Shown: positions 31,998 to 41,598 of the stretch, piece by piece
Position numbering within the stretch: position 1 is the first letter of the stretch
Layout of the letters: each line of letters starts with the position of its first letter
Source of the DNA: JACKCD01 sp041390905
GTDB lineage: Bacteria; Chloroflexota; Anaerolineae; Promineifilales; Promineifilaceae
Reading direction: 5' to 3'
Assembly (NCBI GenBank): GCA_041390905.1
Contig: JAWKPA010000012.1
Span: 1,240,001 to 1,304,000, forward strand
Length of the DNA stretch: 64,000 nucleotides
The notes under the pieces: model-generated
Database searches by the model: none
Told to the model about the DNA's origin: nothing
Seen by the model: only the letters and a program-made list of their open reading frames with translations
Made by a program: the position numbers and the translations under genes

Positions 31998-34037
31998 TCA
32001 TTTTCCCCACCCCCGCACCGTCCCATCATTTGCGCCGGAGACAAAAAATGCGCCACCGGGGGCGAACTGAACGGCCGTTACCGCCGTCTTATGCCCCGTA
32101 ACCAGAGCCACCTGCTGCCCCGTTGCCACCTCCCACAGCCGCAGCGACGCATCGGCCGAGGCGGAAAGCAGTTGCTGGCCATCGGGCGCAAGTGCCAGTG
32201 CGCGGATATCTGCGGTGTGGCCGGTGAAGGTTTGGAGCAAACGGCCGTTTTCTCCATCCAGCAGCACAATCTCCCCATTTGCCAGCCCTGCCGCCACCCA
32301 ATTCGGCCCCAGCAGCACGCTGTAGACGGGGTTGTCTGGCTGGGCTGCTTCCCATAGCAATGTCGGCGCGGCAAGCTCCCAAAGCTGCACCGTGCCATCA
32401 TTCATCCCCAAAACCACCCGCGACCCATCGGCGGCAAACGCGGCCTGGTTGAGAACACGCCCCGCAGGCGGCAACAGTTCCGCCGCCTGCCCATTTGCCA
32501 ATGACCAACGCCACACTTCCCCATTCACCGCCGCCGACAACAGGGCCGCGCCGTTGGCCGTAAAGGCCACGCTGTGGATGGTGCTGCCGTGTCCCGTTAG
32601 TGTCTGCACTTCGGTTCCCGTTGCCCAATCCCATACCTCAATCATGCGGCTTTCCCCGGCGGTGGCAAGCTGCGTCCCATCGGGGCTAAAGGCCAGCCCC
32701 CAGATCGTGCCATCCGCGCCGCGCCAATGCGCCAACTCGCGCTGGTCTGCCGCCGCCCACAGCCGCACCGAGCCATCGGCAAAGCCGGCCGCCACGGTAT
32801 TGCCATCGGGCGAAAGGGCGACGCTGCTGACGCGGTCGCTGTAATCGGCCAGCGTGCGGATCGGTTCGCCGGTGCTGGCCTGCCAAAAGCCAATCGTGCC
32901 GCTGGCGGTGCGGGCGGCGATGAGCGTGTCGTTGCTCGTCAGTGCCAAATCGAGGATGCTGCCTTGGGCTAAAGCAACGCTGCGGGAAAAACGGCCGTTT
33001 CCCCCCGCGTCCAACTCCCAAAACAGCACCGCCCCATCTTCCCCGCCAGCCGCCAGCGTGCGCCCACCCTCACCAAAGGCGACGGCGGTAACGGCCGTTT
33101 TGTGTTCCGCCAAAATCCCCCGCAGCTCACCGCCGGCAACATCCCAAATAAAAACCGCCTGATCTGCCGCCCCCGAAGCCAGCCGTGTGCCATCGGGACT
33201 AAAGGCCAGAGCCAGCACCGGTTTGGTGTGCTGCTGCAACTGCCGCGCCTCTGCATCACGGGTCATTTGCCACAGCCAAATATTGCTATCTTGCGAGGCG
33301 GCGGCCAAAAGCTGGCTGTCGGGTGCAAAAAGCAGGCTGGTGATATTGTCCTGTGCGTCTCGCAGCAGCAACAGCTCTTCCCCGGTTTCCGCGTCCCACA
33401 CCCGCACCGTTTTGTCCGAGGAGGCTGCAGCCAGCAAACGGCCGTTTGCCGCCACCGCCAACGCCTCAATCGCCCCCGTGTGGCCGCGAAAACTTTGCAC
33501 CAGTTCCCCGTCCGCCAGCCGCCACAGCCGCACCACCCCGTCCGACGACCCCGTGGCAACCGCCTCGCCATCGGGGGTAAACGCCACCTGCCACGTTAAT
33601 GATGGCATTTCCCAAAATTGCAGCCGTTCCAGCGTGTCTGCAGCATAGATCGCTACCCCCAGTGCCGAGCTAACCACCATTTTGTCCCCGGCTAGACTCA
33701 GCGCCATGTCGCTGCTGGCTCCTGCCCCCAGCGTCCATTTGAGCGGTACTGGGGAAGGTGTGGCGGTGGGTGTGGCGGTGGGCGGTGGAATGTTGGGAGT
33801 GGGGGGTGGGGTGTTGGTGTTGGTGGGGGTGGCCGCAATGGTTGGGTTTGGAGTGTTGGTTAGGGTAGCAGAAACGGCCGTTTCCGTCACCCGATCTGCT
33901 GCCAAAGGCACCAAATGTTGATCCCGCGTCAGTTCGATATAGACAAGCATGGCGGCAAACAGAATTGCCATCAAAATGAACAACGCCCAGGTAACAGGGC
34001 TGGTATCAGGATATTTTTTCTGGGGATCGTGTAACAT
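31998..34037 (-). CDS. Membrane-anchored WD40 double-propeller protein
   Basis: The 679-residue protein has an N-terminal membrane anchor (LFILMAILFAAMLVYIELT), a long Thr/Pro linker (about 50-100), and about 13-14 WD40 repeats to the C-terminus, recognisable by endings such as VVRLWRL, TVRVWDA, NIWLWQM, AVFIWDV and SLRLWEV. Fourteen blades would make two seven-bladed propellers. It probably displays a protein-binding scaffold outside the membrane. Six AACGGCCGTT copies lie in the gene, several at blade edges. Confidence 0.9.
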   Translation of the reverse strand: MLHDPQKKYPDTSPVTWALFILMAILFAAMLVYIELTRDQHLVPLAADRVTETAVSATLTNTPNPTIAATPTNTNTPPPTPNIPPPTATPTATPSPVPLKWTLGAGASSDMALSLAGDKMVVSSALGVAIYAADTLERLQFWEMPSLTWQVAFTPDGEAVATGSSDGVVRLWRLADGELVQSFRGHTGAIEALAVAANGRLLAAASSDKTVRVWDAETGEELLLLRDAQDNITSLLFAPDSQLLAAASQDSNIWLWQMTRDAEARQLQQHTKPVLALAFSPDGTRLASGAADQAVFIWDVAGGELRGILAEHKTAVTAVAFGEGGRTLAAGGEDGAVLFWELDAGGNGRFSRSVALAQGSILDLALTSNDTLIAARTASGTIGFWQASTGEPIRTLADYSDRVSSVALSPDGNTVAAGFADGSVRLWAAADQRELAHWRGADGTIWGLAFSPDGTQLATAGESRMIEVWDWATGTEVQTLTGHGSTIHSVAFTANGAALLSAAVNGEVWRWSLANGQAAELLPPAGRVLNQAAFAADGSRVVLGMNDGTVQLWELAAPTLLWEAAQPDNPVYSVLLGPNWVAAGLANGEIVLLDGENGRLLQTFTGHTADIRALALAPDGQQLLSASADASLRLWEVATGQQVALVTGHKTAVTAVQFAPGGAFFVSGANDGTVRGWGK

Positions 34038-34152
34038 ATGGGTGGGTTTTAACCAAAATGAATCTTTACAACAGAGTACCCTTCGCTGCTTTCATCTTAG
34101 CTTATGATTGTTATAATGACCGTGACTTTTACGTGAGATTTAGGGCAGTTGG

Positions 34153-34185
34153 AGAAGTTCAACTTCTCGCAGAAGTTGAACTTCT
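34153..34185. repeat. AGAAGTTCAACTTCT / AGAAGTTGAACTTCT pair
   Basis: Two 15-bp self-complementary units (34153-34167 and 34171-34185) lie in the divergent gap between the WD40 and ATP-grasp genes. Core of the same family as 397-485, without the outer ends. Confidence 0.75.
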
Positions 34186-34287
34186 GGATTGTCATTTGAA
34201 AACAGGACCACCGACGACGGAACCAGGATACCATCCGTCCTCCGTCCACCGTTTGATTCCAAGACGCAACACAAAATTGGATAATTT

Positions 34288-35559
34288 ATGACTCTGTTAG
34301 ACCCACAAAACGGCCGTATTCTCCTCATCACCACCCCCCACACCTACCGCACTGAGGCATTCACCGCTGCCGCCAGCAAATTGGGCATTGAAATCGAGCA
34401 GGCGATTGATTTGCCGCTGGATCTAGCCGCCGATTGGCAGGTGCCGCTGGGGGTGGATTTTCGGGATTTGGCGGCAGCAACTGGGGCGATTGTGGATTAT
34501 GCCCAAAAACGGCCGTTTTCCGCCATCCTCGCCGTAGACGACAGCGGCACCCTGCTCGCCGCCCACGCCAGCGCCGCCCTCCACCTGCCCCACAACGACC
34601 CCGACTCCGCTCTGGCCGCCCGCGACAAACACAAAATGCGCCAAATGCTGTCCGGCGCGGGTATCAACGCCCCCCGCTTCCAGCTTTTCCACACCAACGA
34701 CGACCCCCACGCCATTGCCGCCCAGGTTGGCTACCCGTGCGTGGTCAAACCCACCACCCTCTCCGGCAGTCGCGGCGTGATCCGCGCCAACGACCCGGCC
34801 GAACTGGTGGCGGCGGTGCAGCGGCTGGCGCGGCTCATCGCTCCGGCTGGCTCGCCGCCGCAGCCGTTTTTGGTGGAGGCGTATATTCCGGGGATTGAGG
34901 TGGCGCTGGAGGGGATGGTGGATAACGGCCGTTTAACTATCCTCGCCCTCTTCGACAAACCCGACCCCCTCGAAGGCCCCTTTTTCGAGGAAACCATCTA
35001 CACCACCCCCTCTCGCCTGCCCGAAGCCACCCAGCAAGCCATCGCCGACTGCACCGACAAAGCCGCCCAAGCCCTCGGCCTTCGCACCGGCCCCATCCAC
35101 GCCGAACTCCGCCTCAACGACGACGGCCCTTGGCTGGTGGAAATTGCCGGCCGCTCCATCGGCGGCCTCTGCTCCCGCGTGCTGCAATTTGGCATCAGCG
35201 CCGCTCAGGACAACGCCACCCTCGAAGAGCTGATTTTGCGGCAGGCGGCTGGGCTGGGGCTGCCCGCTGCCCAGCGCGTGGGGCAAGCAGGTGGCGTGAT
35301 GATGATCCCCATCCCCAAAGCGGGGCTGCTGCGCCGCGTAGATGGCCTTGCCGCCGCCGCCGCCGTCCCGCTCATCGAATCCATCGAAATCACCGCCAAG
35401 CTCAACTACCCCCTCGTGCCGCTGCCCGAAGGGGAAAGCTACCTCGGCTTCATCTTCGCCCGTGGCGACTCCCCCGCTGCCGTCGAAGCCGCCCTGCGCC
35501 AGGCCCATCAGCAGCTCCACTTTGCCATTGAGCCGCAAATTGTGCTGCAAATAGTATGA
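34288..35559 (+). CDS. ATP-grasp ligase (carboxylate-amine type)
   Basis: The 423-residue protein has the three ATP-grasp parts: LAARDKHKMRQMLSGAGINA, YPCVVKPTTLSGSRGVIRA, and GPIHAELRLNDDGPWLVEIAGRSIGG with metal ligands. The C-terminal part resembles peptide or amino-acid ligases of the BacD/CARNS group. It should join a carboxylate to an amine through acyl phosphate; the substrates are unknown. It stands alone, preceded by a repeat and followed by a hairpin. Confidence 0.87.
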   Translation: MTLLDPQNGRILLITTPHTYRTEAFTAAASKLGIEIEQAIDLPLDLAADWQVPLGVDFRDLAAATGAIVDYAQKRPFSAILAVDDSGTLLAAHASAALHLPHNDPDSALAARDKHKMRQMLSGAGINAPRFQLFHTNDDPHAIAAQVGYPCVVKPTTLSGSRGVIRANDPAELVAAVQRLARLIAPAGSPPQPFLVEAYIPGIEVALEGMVDNGRLTILALFDKPDPLEGPFFEETIYTTPSRLPEATQQAIADCTDKAAQALGLRTGPIHAELRLNDDGPWLVEIAGRSIGGLCSRVLQFGISAAQDNATLEELILRQAAGLGLPAAQRVGQAGGVMMIPIPKAGLLRRVDGLAAAAAVPLIESIEITAKLNYPLVPLPEGESYLGFIFARGDSPAAVEAALRQAHQQLHFAIEPQIVLQIV

Positions 35560-35579
35560 AATCAAGGGGTTGGAGATTC

Positions 35580-35619
35580 GAGATTGGAGATTGGTGACGG
35601 TTCATCAATCTCCAATCTC
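35580..35619. terminator. GATTGGAGATT-type hairpin
   Basis: GAGATTGGAGATTG (35580-35593) and its exact complement (35606-35619) lie between the ATP-grasp and S33 genes. Confidence 0.65.
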
Positions 35620-35654
35620 CAACCCCCAATCTCTTTTTTGCCAAGGAACTGACA

Positions 35655-37745
35655 TTGAACAAATTCTTTAACCGCATTTTTTTTCTTCTTCTCCTCCTTG
35701 CCGCCTGCCAGCAGCAGCCGGAAAGTGTGAGCGAGGCAGAAACGGCCGTTCCTCCCTCCCCCACCGCCACCACTGCTCCAGCCGAACCAACCGCCACGGC
35801 TGAACCAACCGCCACGGTCGAACCGACCGCCACGGCTGAACCAACGGCCACGGCCGAACCGACCGCCACCCCTGCCCCCGCCTACGAACCCACCTTCACC
35901 GCCGCCGACTGCCAATTTACCCTGCCCACCTCCCATGAAGTAGAATGCGGCTATCTGGAAGTGCCGGAAAACCGAGACAACCCGGCAAACGGCCGTTCTG
36001 TTCGTCTCCACGTCGCCATTTTTGCCAGCGAAAGCAGCAGCCCCCTTTCCACCATCGTCTACCTGGAAGGCGGCCCCGGCGGCGACGCGCTGGAAACGCT
36101 CCCCTTCACCTTTGAAGACAACTTCGCCCCGCTGCTGGCAAACCACGAACTAATCATTTTTGACCAGCGCGGCACCGGCTACTCCGAGCCGTCGCTGGCC
36201 TGCCCCGAAAGCCGCGACCTAACCCTCGCTACCCTGGATGAGGATTTGGACAGCGAGCAGTACAAGGGGCTGCTGCTGGAAATGGTGACGGCGTGCCGCG
36301 ACCGGCTGCGCGGCGAGGGGATTGATTTGGCCGCCTACAACAGCCGCGAAAACGCCGCCGATGTGGAGGATTTGCGCCGCGCTTTGGGGTATGACCAGTG
36401 GGATTTGTATGGCATTTCCTACGGCACGCGGCTGGCGCAAACGGTCATGCGTGACTTTCCCGATGGCGTTCGCAGCGTGGTGCTGGACTCCACCTACCCG
36501 CTGTCGGCCGACCTGACGGTGGACACCATTGCCAACATGGATCGCGCCTTCGACACCTTTTTTGCCGGTTGCGCCGCCGATGCGGCCTGCAACGCAGCGT
36601 ACCCGGAGTTGGAAAGCCGCTTTTTTGCCCTGGTAGAGACGCTCAACGCCGCGCCGGTGCTGGTGCCGGTGCTGCATGTGTTCACCGGGCAGCAGCTTGA
36701 GGCGCTGGTGAACGGGGACACGATGGTGGAGGTGCTGTTCCAGTCGCTTTATTCGGAGGAGCTGATTGTGCAGTTGCCGAAGATGGTGGATGATATTGAA
36801 AACGGCCGTTTTACCACCCTCTCCACTCTGCTCTCCAACTTCCTCATCAGCGAGGAGTTTGTCAGTGCGGGGATGAATTTGTCGGTGCAATGTTATGAGG
36901 AGGTATCGTTTAGCACGGAGGCCGAGGCGGAAACGGCCGTTGCTGCCTACCCCCACCTCGCCGAATCCTTTGCCGTTGGCACCAACACCGGCCCCTTCGC
37001 CCACACCGTTTGCGCCACCTGGGGCGTGGGCAGCGCCCCGGCCATCGAAAACGAAGCCATCCGCAGCGATATTCCAACGCTGGTGCTGGCAGGCGAATAT
37101 GACCCCATCACCCCGCCCGCCTGGGGGCAACTGGTCGCCACCAACCTGTCCCAGGCCATCTACCTCGAATTCCCCGGTCTCGGCCACGCCGTCAGCACCA
37201 CTGGCGACTGCCCGCAGGGGATCACGCTCGCCTTTTTTGCCGACCCCGCCGCCACGCCCGACGCAAGCTGCATCGCCGACATGGGTGGCCCGGCTTTTGT
37301 GGTGGGCAGCGAAACCGCCGCCGAAATTGTGCTGGAGCCGTTTAACGAGACAGACCCCTTTGCCATGTCGGGTCTGGTTCCGGCAGGGTGGGAAAAGGCT
37401 GGCCCCGGTACCTATGTGCGCGGTGCGTCCATCCTAGACCAAACGCTGATCATTCAGGTGGCGGCTCCGGCTGCCCCCGGCATGACGGCCGACGTATTCA
37501 CCAGCAGCCTGCTCAACTCGCTGGGGGTGGAAGAGCTGGGGGAGAGCGTGGGGACGTTTGTGGATAACGGCCGTTTCTGGTCTCTCTACACCGCCACCGT
37601 CCAAAGCCTGCCGCTGGACATTGCCACCGCCGAAACGGCCGACGGCGTGTTTATGGTGGCGATGATTAGCGCGGAGGAAGAAAGGGAGGGGTTAATAACG
37701 GCCGTTTTCCAACCCGCCCTCACCGCCCTTACCATAGACCAGTAG
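35655..37745 (+). CDS. S33-family alpha/beta-hydrolase peptidase, lipoprotein
   Basis: The 696-residue protein starts at TTG 35655 after AAGGAA. The lipobox is LLLAAC. A linker of PTATAE units (about 35-75) is encoded by an 18-bp tandem repeat near 35785-35868. The hydrolase shows VYLEGGPGG, FDQRGTGYSEP, nucleophile GISYGTRLAQT, acid in LAGEYDPITPP, and histidine in PGLGHAVSTTG. These fit tripeptidyl-aminopeptidase-like S33 enzymes that trim N-terminal residues outside the cell. The last 150 residues are unrecognised. Confidence 0.9.
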   Translation: MNKFFNRIFFLLLLLAACQQQPESVSEAETAVPPSPTATTAPAEPTATAEPTATVEPTATAEPTATAEPTATPAPAYEPTFTAADCQFTLPTSHEVECGYLEVPENRDNPANGRSVRLHVAIFASESSSPLSTIVYLEGGPGGDALETLPFTFEDNFAPLLANHELIIFDQRGTGYSEPSLACPESRDLTLATLDEDLDSEQYKGLLLEMVTACRDRLRGEGIDLAAYNSRENAADVEDLRRALGYDQWDLYGISYGTRLAQTVMRDFPDGVRSVVLDSTYPLSADLTVDTIANMDRAFDTFFAGCAADAACNAAYPELESRFFALVETLNAAPVLVPVLHVFTGQQLEALVNGDTMVEVLFQSLYSEELIVQLPKMVDDIENGRFTTLSTLLSNFLISEEFVSAGMNLSVQCYEEVSFSTEAEAETAVAAYPHLAESFAVGTNTGPFAHTVCATWGVGSAPAIENEAIRSDIPTLVLAGEYDPITPPAWGQLVATNLSQAIYLEFPGLGHAVSTTGDCPQGITLAFFADPAATPDASCIADMGGPAFVVGSETAAEIVLEPFNETDPFAMSGLVPAGWEKAGPGTYVRGASILDQTLIIQVAAPAAPGMTADVFTSSLLNSLGVEELGESVGTFVDNGRFWSLYTATVQSLPLDIATAETADGVFMVAMISAEEEREGLITAVFQPALTALTIDQ

Positions 37746-37770
37746 AGAGGGATTGCCGTTACATCGAAAA

Positions 37771-37839
37771 ATGGGACGCAGGTTGGCCTGATTTTCCTGA
37801 TCAAAAAAATCAGGAGAATCAGGTAAATCTGCGTCCCAT
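37771..37839. terminator. ATGGGACGCAG...-type inverted repeat
   Basis: Long imperfect arms ending in ATGGGACGCA and TGCGTCCCAT, with an inner CCTGATTTTCCTGAT dyad, sit between convergent genes. A relative is at 54962-55031. Confidence 0.65.
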
Positions 37840-37878
37840 TCTTAAGATAGGGGAAATTGCGTGTGCAATACGCCCTGG

Positions 37879-39393
37879 TTACGAATTGCTCAGGCCGAAG
37901 CGGGGGAGCCAGTGGAAGCCGTGGCCCCATTGCCCCACCAAGGGGGTGAGGTCGAAGAGGGTGTCGGCGGCGGTGAGGGCGAGGGTGACGCGGCCGTCCT
38001 GGTTGGCAATCATCGCCCCGGTGCCGTCGGGGAGCCACTGCACGCTGGTTTCGTAGTAGGCGTTGGCCGGGGGGATGCCGGTGAGCCGCGTCAGCGTGTC
38101 GTTGATCCCTTTGAGAGCGTAGAGACCGCTCATTTGCCCGTCGTTGGGGTGGGAGAGGGCAAAGCCAAAACGGCCGTCGGGCAAATGTTTGGCTCCGGTG
38201 GGGAAGCCGCGCAGGGTGGTTAACGTTTGTGCCGCCTCGCGCACAAGTTCGCCGCCGCTGTCGGGGACGCGCCAGATTTCAATGGTGGGGCTGCCTTCTA
38301 GCGGGTTGGTGCCGTCGGGGCGCATCACCAGCAAGCGGCTGTCGTCCATCCAGGTGGCTTCGGCAATGGCGGGGCTGGCGTAGACAAAGCTGTCGGGCAG
38401 TTCCAGCACGCGGCCGTTGGTCACGTCCAGCACGGCGCGGTCGCCCCCTTCGTAACGCCCCCGCCAGATGAGGAGAAAACGGCCGTTTCTGGCCCAACTG
38501 TCCGGCGCATGAATCAGCACATCGGCCGGCTCTGCGGCAAAGGTATTGGCAACCAACCGCATCGGCTTGCCGGACAGATTGAGCAGCCACAACCCCTGCT
38601 GGTCTGACCAGACCACATTTTGGTTGTCGGGGTGCCAGGCAAAGCTGCCGCACGGCTGCTGGCAGTCGGCAATGGCGCGGGGCAGCGACCCGGCTCCCGT
38701 TTCCAGTAGGGTGATGGCGTACTGCTCACTGTTGGGGCTGGCCGGCCGCTGCGTCACGTAGATGGCGTGTTTGCCATCGTTAGACAGGGCAAACTCCACG
38801 TTGCCGCGCAGCCCAGCGGCCAGGGTGGCACTTTCGCCGCTGCGTAGGTCAACCCAGAGCAGGTCATAGGTGTAGGCAATGCCTGCGTCGCCGCCGTCGG
38901 TGCGGTCTGTCACTTTGAGTGCCAGCAACTGCTTGGCTTCGTCGCTGACCACAAAGCGGCTGATGTCGCCCACGACGACCTCGGTTTGGAAGGCACGGGT
39001 GGCAGTGGCGGGGCCGCCGGGTAGCAGGGTTTTGGTTTCCTGCGTGCCTTGCCCCCACATTTTTAAGGCACCGTCGGCCATAAAGACTACGCCGTGGCCG
39101 AGCATGGGAAGCTGGCTGAGGGTTTCGGTGACAGGAGCGGTTTGGGGAGCGGAAACGGCCGTTTCCGTGGGCATCAACGTTGGCGTGGGGGCCAGGGTGG
39201 GGGTGGCAACTTCACCAGCCGGGGCGGTGGGGAGTGGGGGGATGGGTGTGGGGAGTGGGGTGTTGGGGGTGTCAGAAACGGCCGTTGGTGCTGCCACCAC
39301 AGGCGTAGGCACGGTTAACACTTCGTCTTCTCTTCCACCGCAGGCCACTAACAGGAACAATCCAAACAGCAAGTAACGAAACCAATGCTTCAT
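37879..39393 (-). CDS. Beta-propeller-like lipoprotein, function unknown
   Basis: The 504-residue protein starts at ATG 39393 (MKHWFRYLLFGLFLLVACGG) with lipobox LVAC. The frame is open further upstream, but that part reads through a repeat. A Thr/Pro linker (25-95) precedes repeated strands with SNDGKHAIYVT, WHPDNQNVVWSD, and WMDDSRLLVMRPDG, like TolB or WD-type propeller blades. It is probably a surface binding protein. The UMF1 transporter gene ends 20 bp upstream. Confidence 0.75.
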   Translation of the reverse strand: MKHWFRYLLFGLFLLVACGGREDEVLTVPTPVVAAPTAVSDTPNTPLPTPIPPLPTAPAGEVATPTLAPTPTLMPTETAVSAPQTAPVTETLSQLPMLGHGVVFMADGALKMWGQGTQETKTLLPGGPATATRAFQTEVVVGDISRFVVSDEAKQLLALKVTDRTDGGDAGIAYTYDLLWVDLRSGESATLAAGLRGNVEFALSNDGKHAIYVTQRPASPNSEQYAITLLETGAGSLPRAIADCQQPCGSFAWHPDNQNVVWSDQQGLWLLNLSGKPMRLVANTFAAEPADVLIHAPDSWARNGRFLLIWRGRYEGGDRAVLDVTNGRVLELPDSFVYASPAIAEATWMDDSRLLVMRPDGTNPLEGSPTIEIWRVPDSGGELVREAAQTLTTLRGFPTGAKHLPDGRFGFALSHPNDGQMSGLYALKGINDTLTRLTGIPPANAYYETSVQWLPDGTGAMIANQDGRVTLALTAADTLFDLTPLVGQWGHGFHWLPRFGLSNS

Positions 39394-39412
39394 AATCTCC
39401 AATCTCCAATCT

Positions 39413-40756
39413 CTAATCCCCAATCTCCAATCCCCCATGCGCCGCCTCAATCCCCCGCTTTTCATTGACCCACAGCAGGAGCAGGAGGCCGACGATGAGG
39501 AAAACGGCGATGGTGAGGATGGCGGCGCGTTGGCCGAGTTGTTCGGCCGTAACGGCCGTTTTTCCTTCCGCCGCATACAACAGCGCGATCTCGGCGGCAA
39601 AAATGCCGTAGAGCGTGGGGCCAATAAAGGAGGAGGTGCGGCCGGCGACGGCAAAGAGACCGTAAAACTCGGCACTTTGCCCCGGCGGGCTAAGTTTGCC
39701 TACCATCGTGCGGCTGACCGACTGCACGCCCGTTAGGGCAAAACCGGCGAGGGCGCCAATGACAAAGAAAATCGTTTGGCTGGTGGCAAAAAAGAGCCAG
39801 ACGACGGCGGCAATCATCAGCAGCAGCGAGATAATAAGTGCCTGTTTGCCGCTCCAGCGGTCGGTGGTGATGCCAAAAACGTAAGCTCCGGCGACGCTGG
39901 TGATTTGGACGATAATGATGAAAATAATCAGCCCTTGCTGTTCCATGCCAAACAAGACGGTGCCGATGATGGCGGCGAAGTCGAGGGCCATGATGATGCC
40001 GTCGTTGAAAATGAGGAAGGCGATCATAAATTTGATAAATTCGCGGTAGTGGCGGGCTTTTTTGACTGTTTGCCACAGCCGCTGGAAGCCGATGGTGATG
40101 ATGTTGCTGCCGGGGGGCAGGGGTTGCGGCTGTGCTCTTTCGCGTACCCAGAGGAAGAGGGGGAGAGCGGAGAGGGCGAAGAAAACGGCCGTTATTAGCA
40201 GCGACACCCGCACGATAAACCCGCCGCCGATGACCACAATCAGCGGCAGGACGATGAGCAGGCAGACGATGCCGCCGGCCGAGCCAATGGCCCAGCCGTT
40301 GCCAGAGATGCGCCCCATTTCGGCCGGTTTGGCAATTTCCGGCAGCAGCCCGTTGTAATAAACCTGCGATGCCCGGTAGCCAATTTCGGCCATGATAAAC
40401 AGCACCATCCCCAGCACCACGTCACCTGCCTGCACAAAAAAGAGGGTACCGGTGAAAACGCAGGCGATGGTGGTGAAGAGCAGCAAAAACCGCTTTTTGC
40501 TGCCGGAAAAGTCGGCAATGCTGCCCAGGATGGGGGAGATGATGGCAACGACGAGCATGGCGATGCCGACCGAAATGCCCCACAGCCGCGACCCTTCAGC
40601 CCCGCCGACGACGGTGCCTTGAAAGTAGGCGGAATAAACGGCAAGCAGGACGACGGCGGCATAGGCGGAGTTGCCAAAGTCGTAGAGGTACCAGCCCCAA
40701 ACTTCTTTGCGACGGGATGGGGCGGTGGGTTGGTGGGAAACGGCCGTTGTTTGCAT
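39413..40756 (-). CDS. UMF1-family MFS transporter
   Basis: The 447-residue protein has about 12 membrane segments and the family's opening WGWYLYDFGNSAYAAVV, followed by GISVGIAMLVVAIISPILG and IADFSGSKKRFLL. These are hallmarks of the UMF1/Atg22-like group, presumed small-molecule exporters. AGGAGG lies upstream of ATG 40756; TTG 40771 is in frame. Confidence 0.9.
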   Translation of the reverse strand: MQTTAVSHQPTAPSRRKEVWGWYLYDFGNSAYAAVVLLAVYSAYFQGTVVGGAEGSRLWGISVGIAMLVVAIISPILGSIADFSGSKKRFLLLFTTIACVFTGTLFFVQAGDVVLGMVLFIMAEIGYRASQVYYNGLLPEIAKPAEMGRISGNGWAIGSAGGIVCLLIVLPLIVVIGGGFIVRVSLLITAVFFALSALPLFLWVRERAQPQPLPPGSNIITIGFQRLWQTVKKARHYREFIKFMIAFLIFNDGIIMALDFAAIIGTVLFGMEQQGLIIFIIIVQITSVAGAYVFGITTDRWSGKQALIISLLLMIAAVVWLFFATSQTIFFVIGALAGFALTGVQSVSRTMVGKLSPPGQSAEFYGLFAVAGRTSSFIGPTLYGIFAAEIALLYAAEGKTAVTAEQLGQRAAILTIAVFLIVGLLLLLWVNEKRGIEAAHGGLEIGD

Positions 40757-40771
40757 CAAAATCCTCCTCAA

Positions 40772-40856
40772 GAAGAGATTGGGAGACTAAGAGATTAGGA
40801 GATTAGGAACCCCCCAATCTCTCAGTCTCCCAGTCTCCCAGTCTCTCAATCTCCAT
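40772..40856. repeat. GATTGGGAGACTAAGAGATT-type inverted repeat
   Basis: Degenerate arms (purine-rich left, CTCTCAGTCTCCCAGTCTCC right) fill the gap between the PlsC stop and the UMF1 start. Related to the GATTGGAGATT family. Confidence 0.6.
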
Positions 40857-41595
40857 CTTTATACAACTCATGATACGGATATGCCGCCACCGCCTCGGCT
40901 GCTTCCCGCAGCACCGGGTCGCTGGAAAAAACGCCGTGCTGCTCTGGTGGCAGCAGCGCGGCAATCTGACGCATAATCTCCTCGCTAATCGCGTCCAGCT
41001 CCTCCCGCTTTTCCTTGCCTCTGCCGTTCACGGTGAAGGGGCCAAACGGCTTGCCCACGCGCACCGTGACTTTGGGGCGGCGGTGCTGGCTAAACAGGTC
41101 AAATACGTTGGGCATCCCGTCCAGCCCAATGGGCAAAATGGGTGCGCCCGTTTGCACCGCCAGCAGCGCCGTGCCGGGGCGCGCCGGCCGCAGCACCGTT
41201 GCCCAAGAGCCAGCTTCGGGAAAAATGCCCATGATGCCGTTTTGTGCCATGACGGCCTGTGTGGCGCGGAACGCTGTGCGCGACACTGCCCCGCGATGGA
41301 CAGGGTAAAACCCCCACAACTTGGGGATCCAGCGGATGGCGGCCGGCGCGCCAGGCATGTGGAAGCCGCCGAGAAATTCCAGCGGCCAGGGAGCCACGCG
41401 CAGCACGGCCACGGGGTCGGCAAAATGGAAATGGTTGGCAACGACGATGAGGGGGCCAGTTTGGGGGAAGTTTTCGGCACCAACAATGGTGAAGTCGCTC
41501 AAAATGTTGAACAAGAACGCTGCCAGCTTTTGGTAAAACCGGCGCCGCCAGACATAGCGGGGGTAGGGGAACTGTTCTTGGGGGTTGGTGGGCAT
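40846..41595 (-). CDS. plsC: 1-acyl-sn-glycerol-3-phosphate acyltransferase family (PlsC-like)
   Basis: The 249-residue protein has acyltransferase block I NHFHFADP (HX4D), block II near FYPVHRG, and block III FPEAGSW, where the usual FPEGTRS is altered. It would move an acyl chain to lysophosphatidate in phospholipid synthesis at the membrane. Substrate choice is uncertain because block III deviates. Its start is 3 bp from the end of the upstream lipoprotein gene, so the two are co-transcribed. Confidence 0.88.
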   Translation of the reverse strand: MPTNPQEQFPYPRYVWRRRFYQKLAAFLFNILSDFTIVGAENFPQTGPLIVVANHFHFADPVAVLRVAPWPLEFLGGFHMPGAPAAIRWIPKLWGFYPVHRGAVSRTAFRATQAVMAQNGIMGIFPEAGSWATVLRPARPGTALLAVQTGAPILPIGLDGMPNVFDLFSQHRRPKVTVRVGKPFGPFTVNGRGKEKREELDAISEEIMRQIAALLPPEQHGVFSSDPVLREAAEAVAAYPYHELYKDGD

Positions 41596-41598
41596 ACG

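Noticed and set aside
35785..35868. 18-bp tandem repeat considered as a mobile or regulatory repeat
   Set aside because: It is in frame and encodes the PTATAE linker of a lipoprotein, a common feature of this lineage.
36219..37187. 322-codon open frame antisense to the S33 peptidase
   Set aside because: Mirror frame of a GC-rich gene; the sense product has a full catalytic triad and signal peptide.
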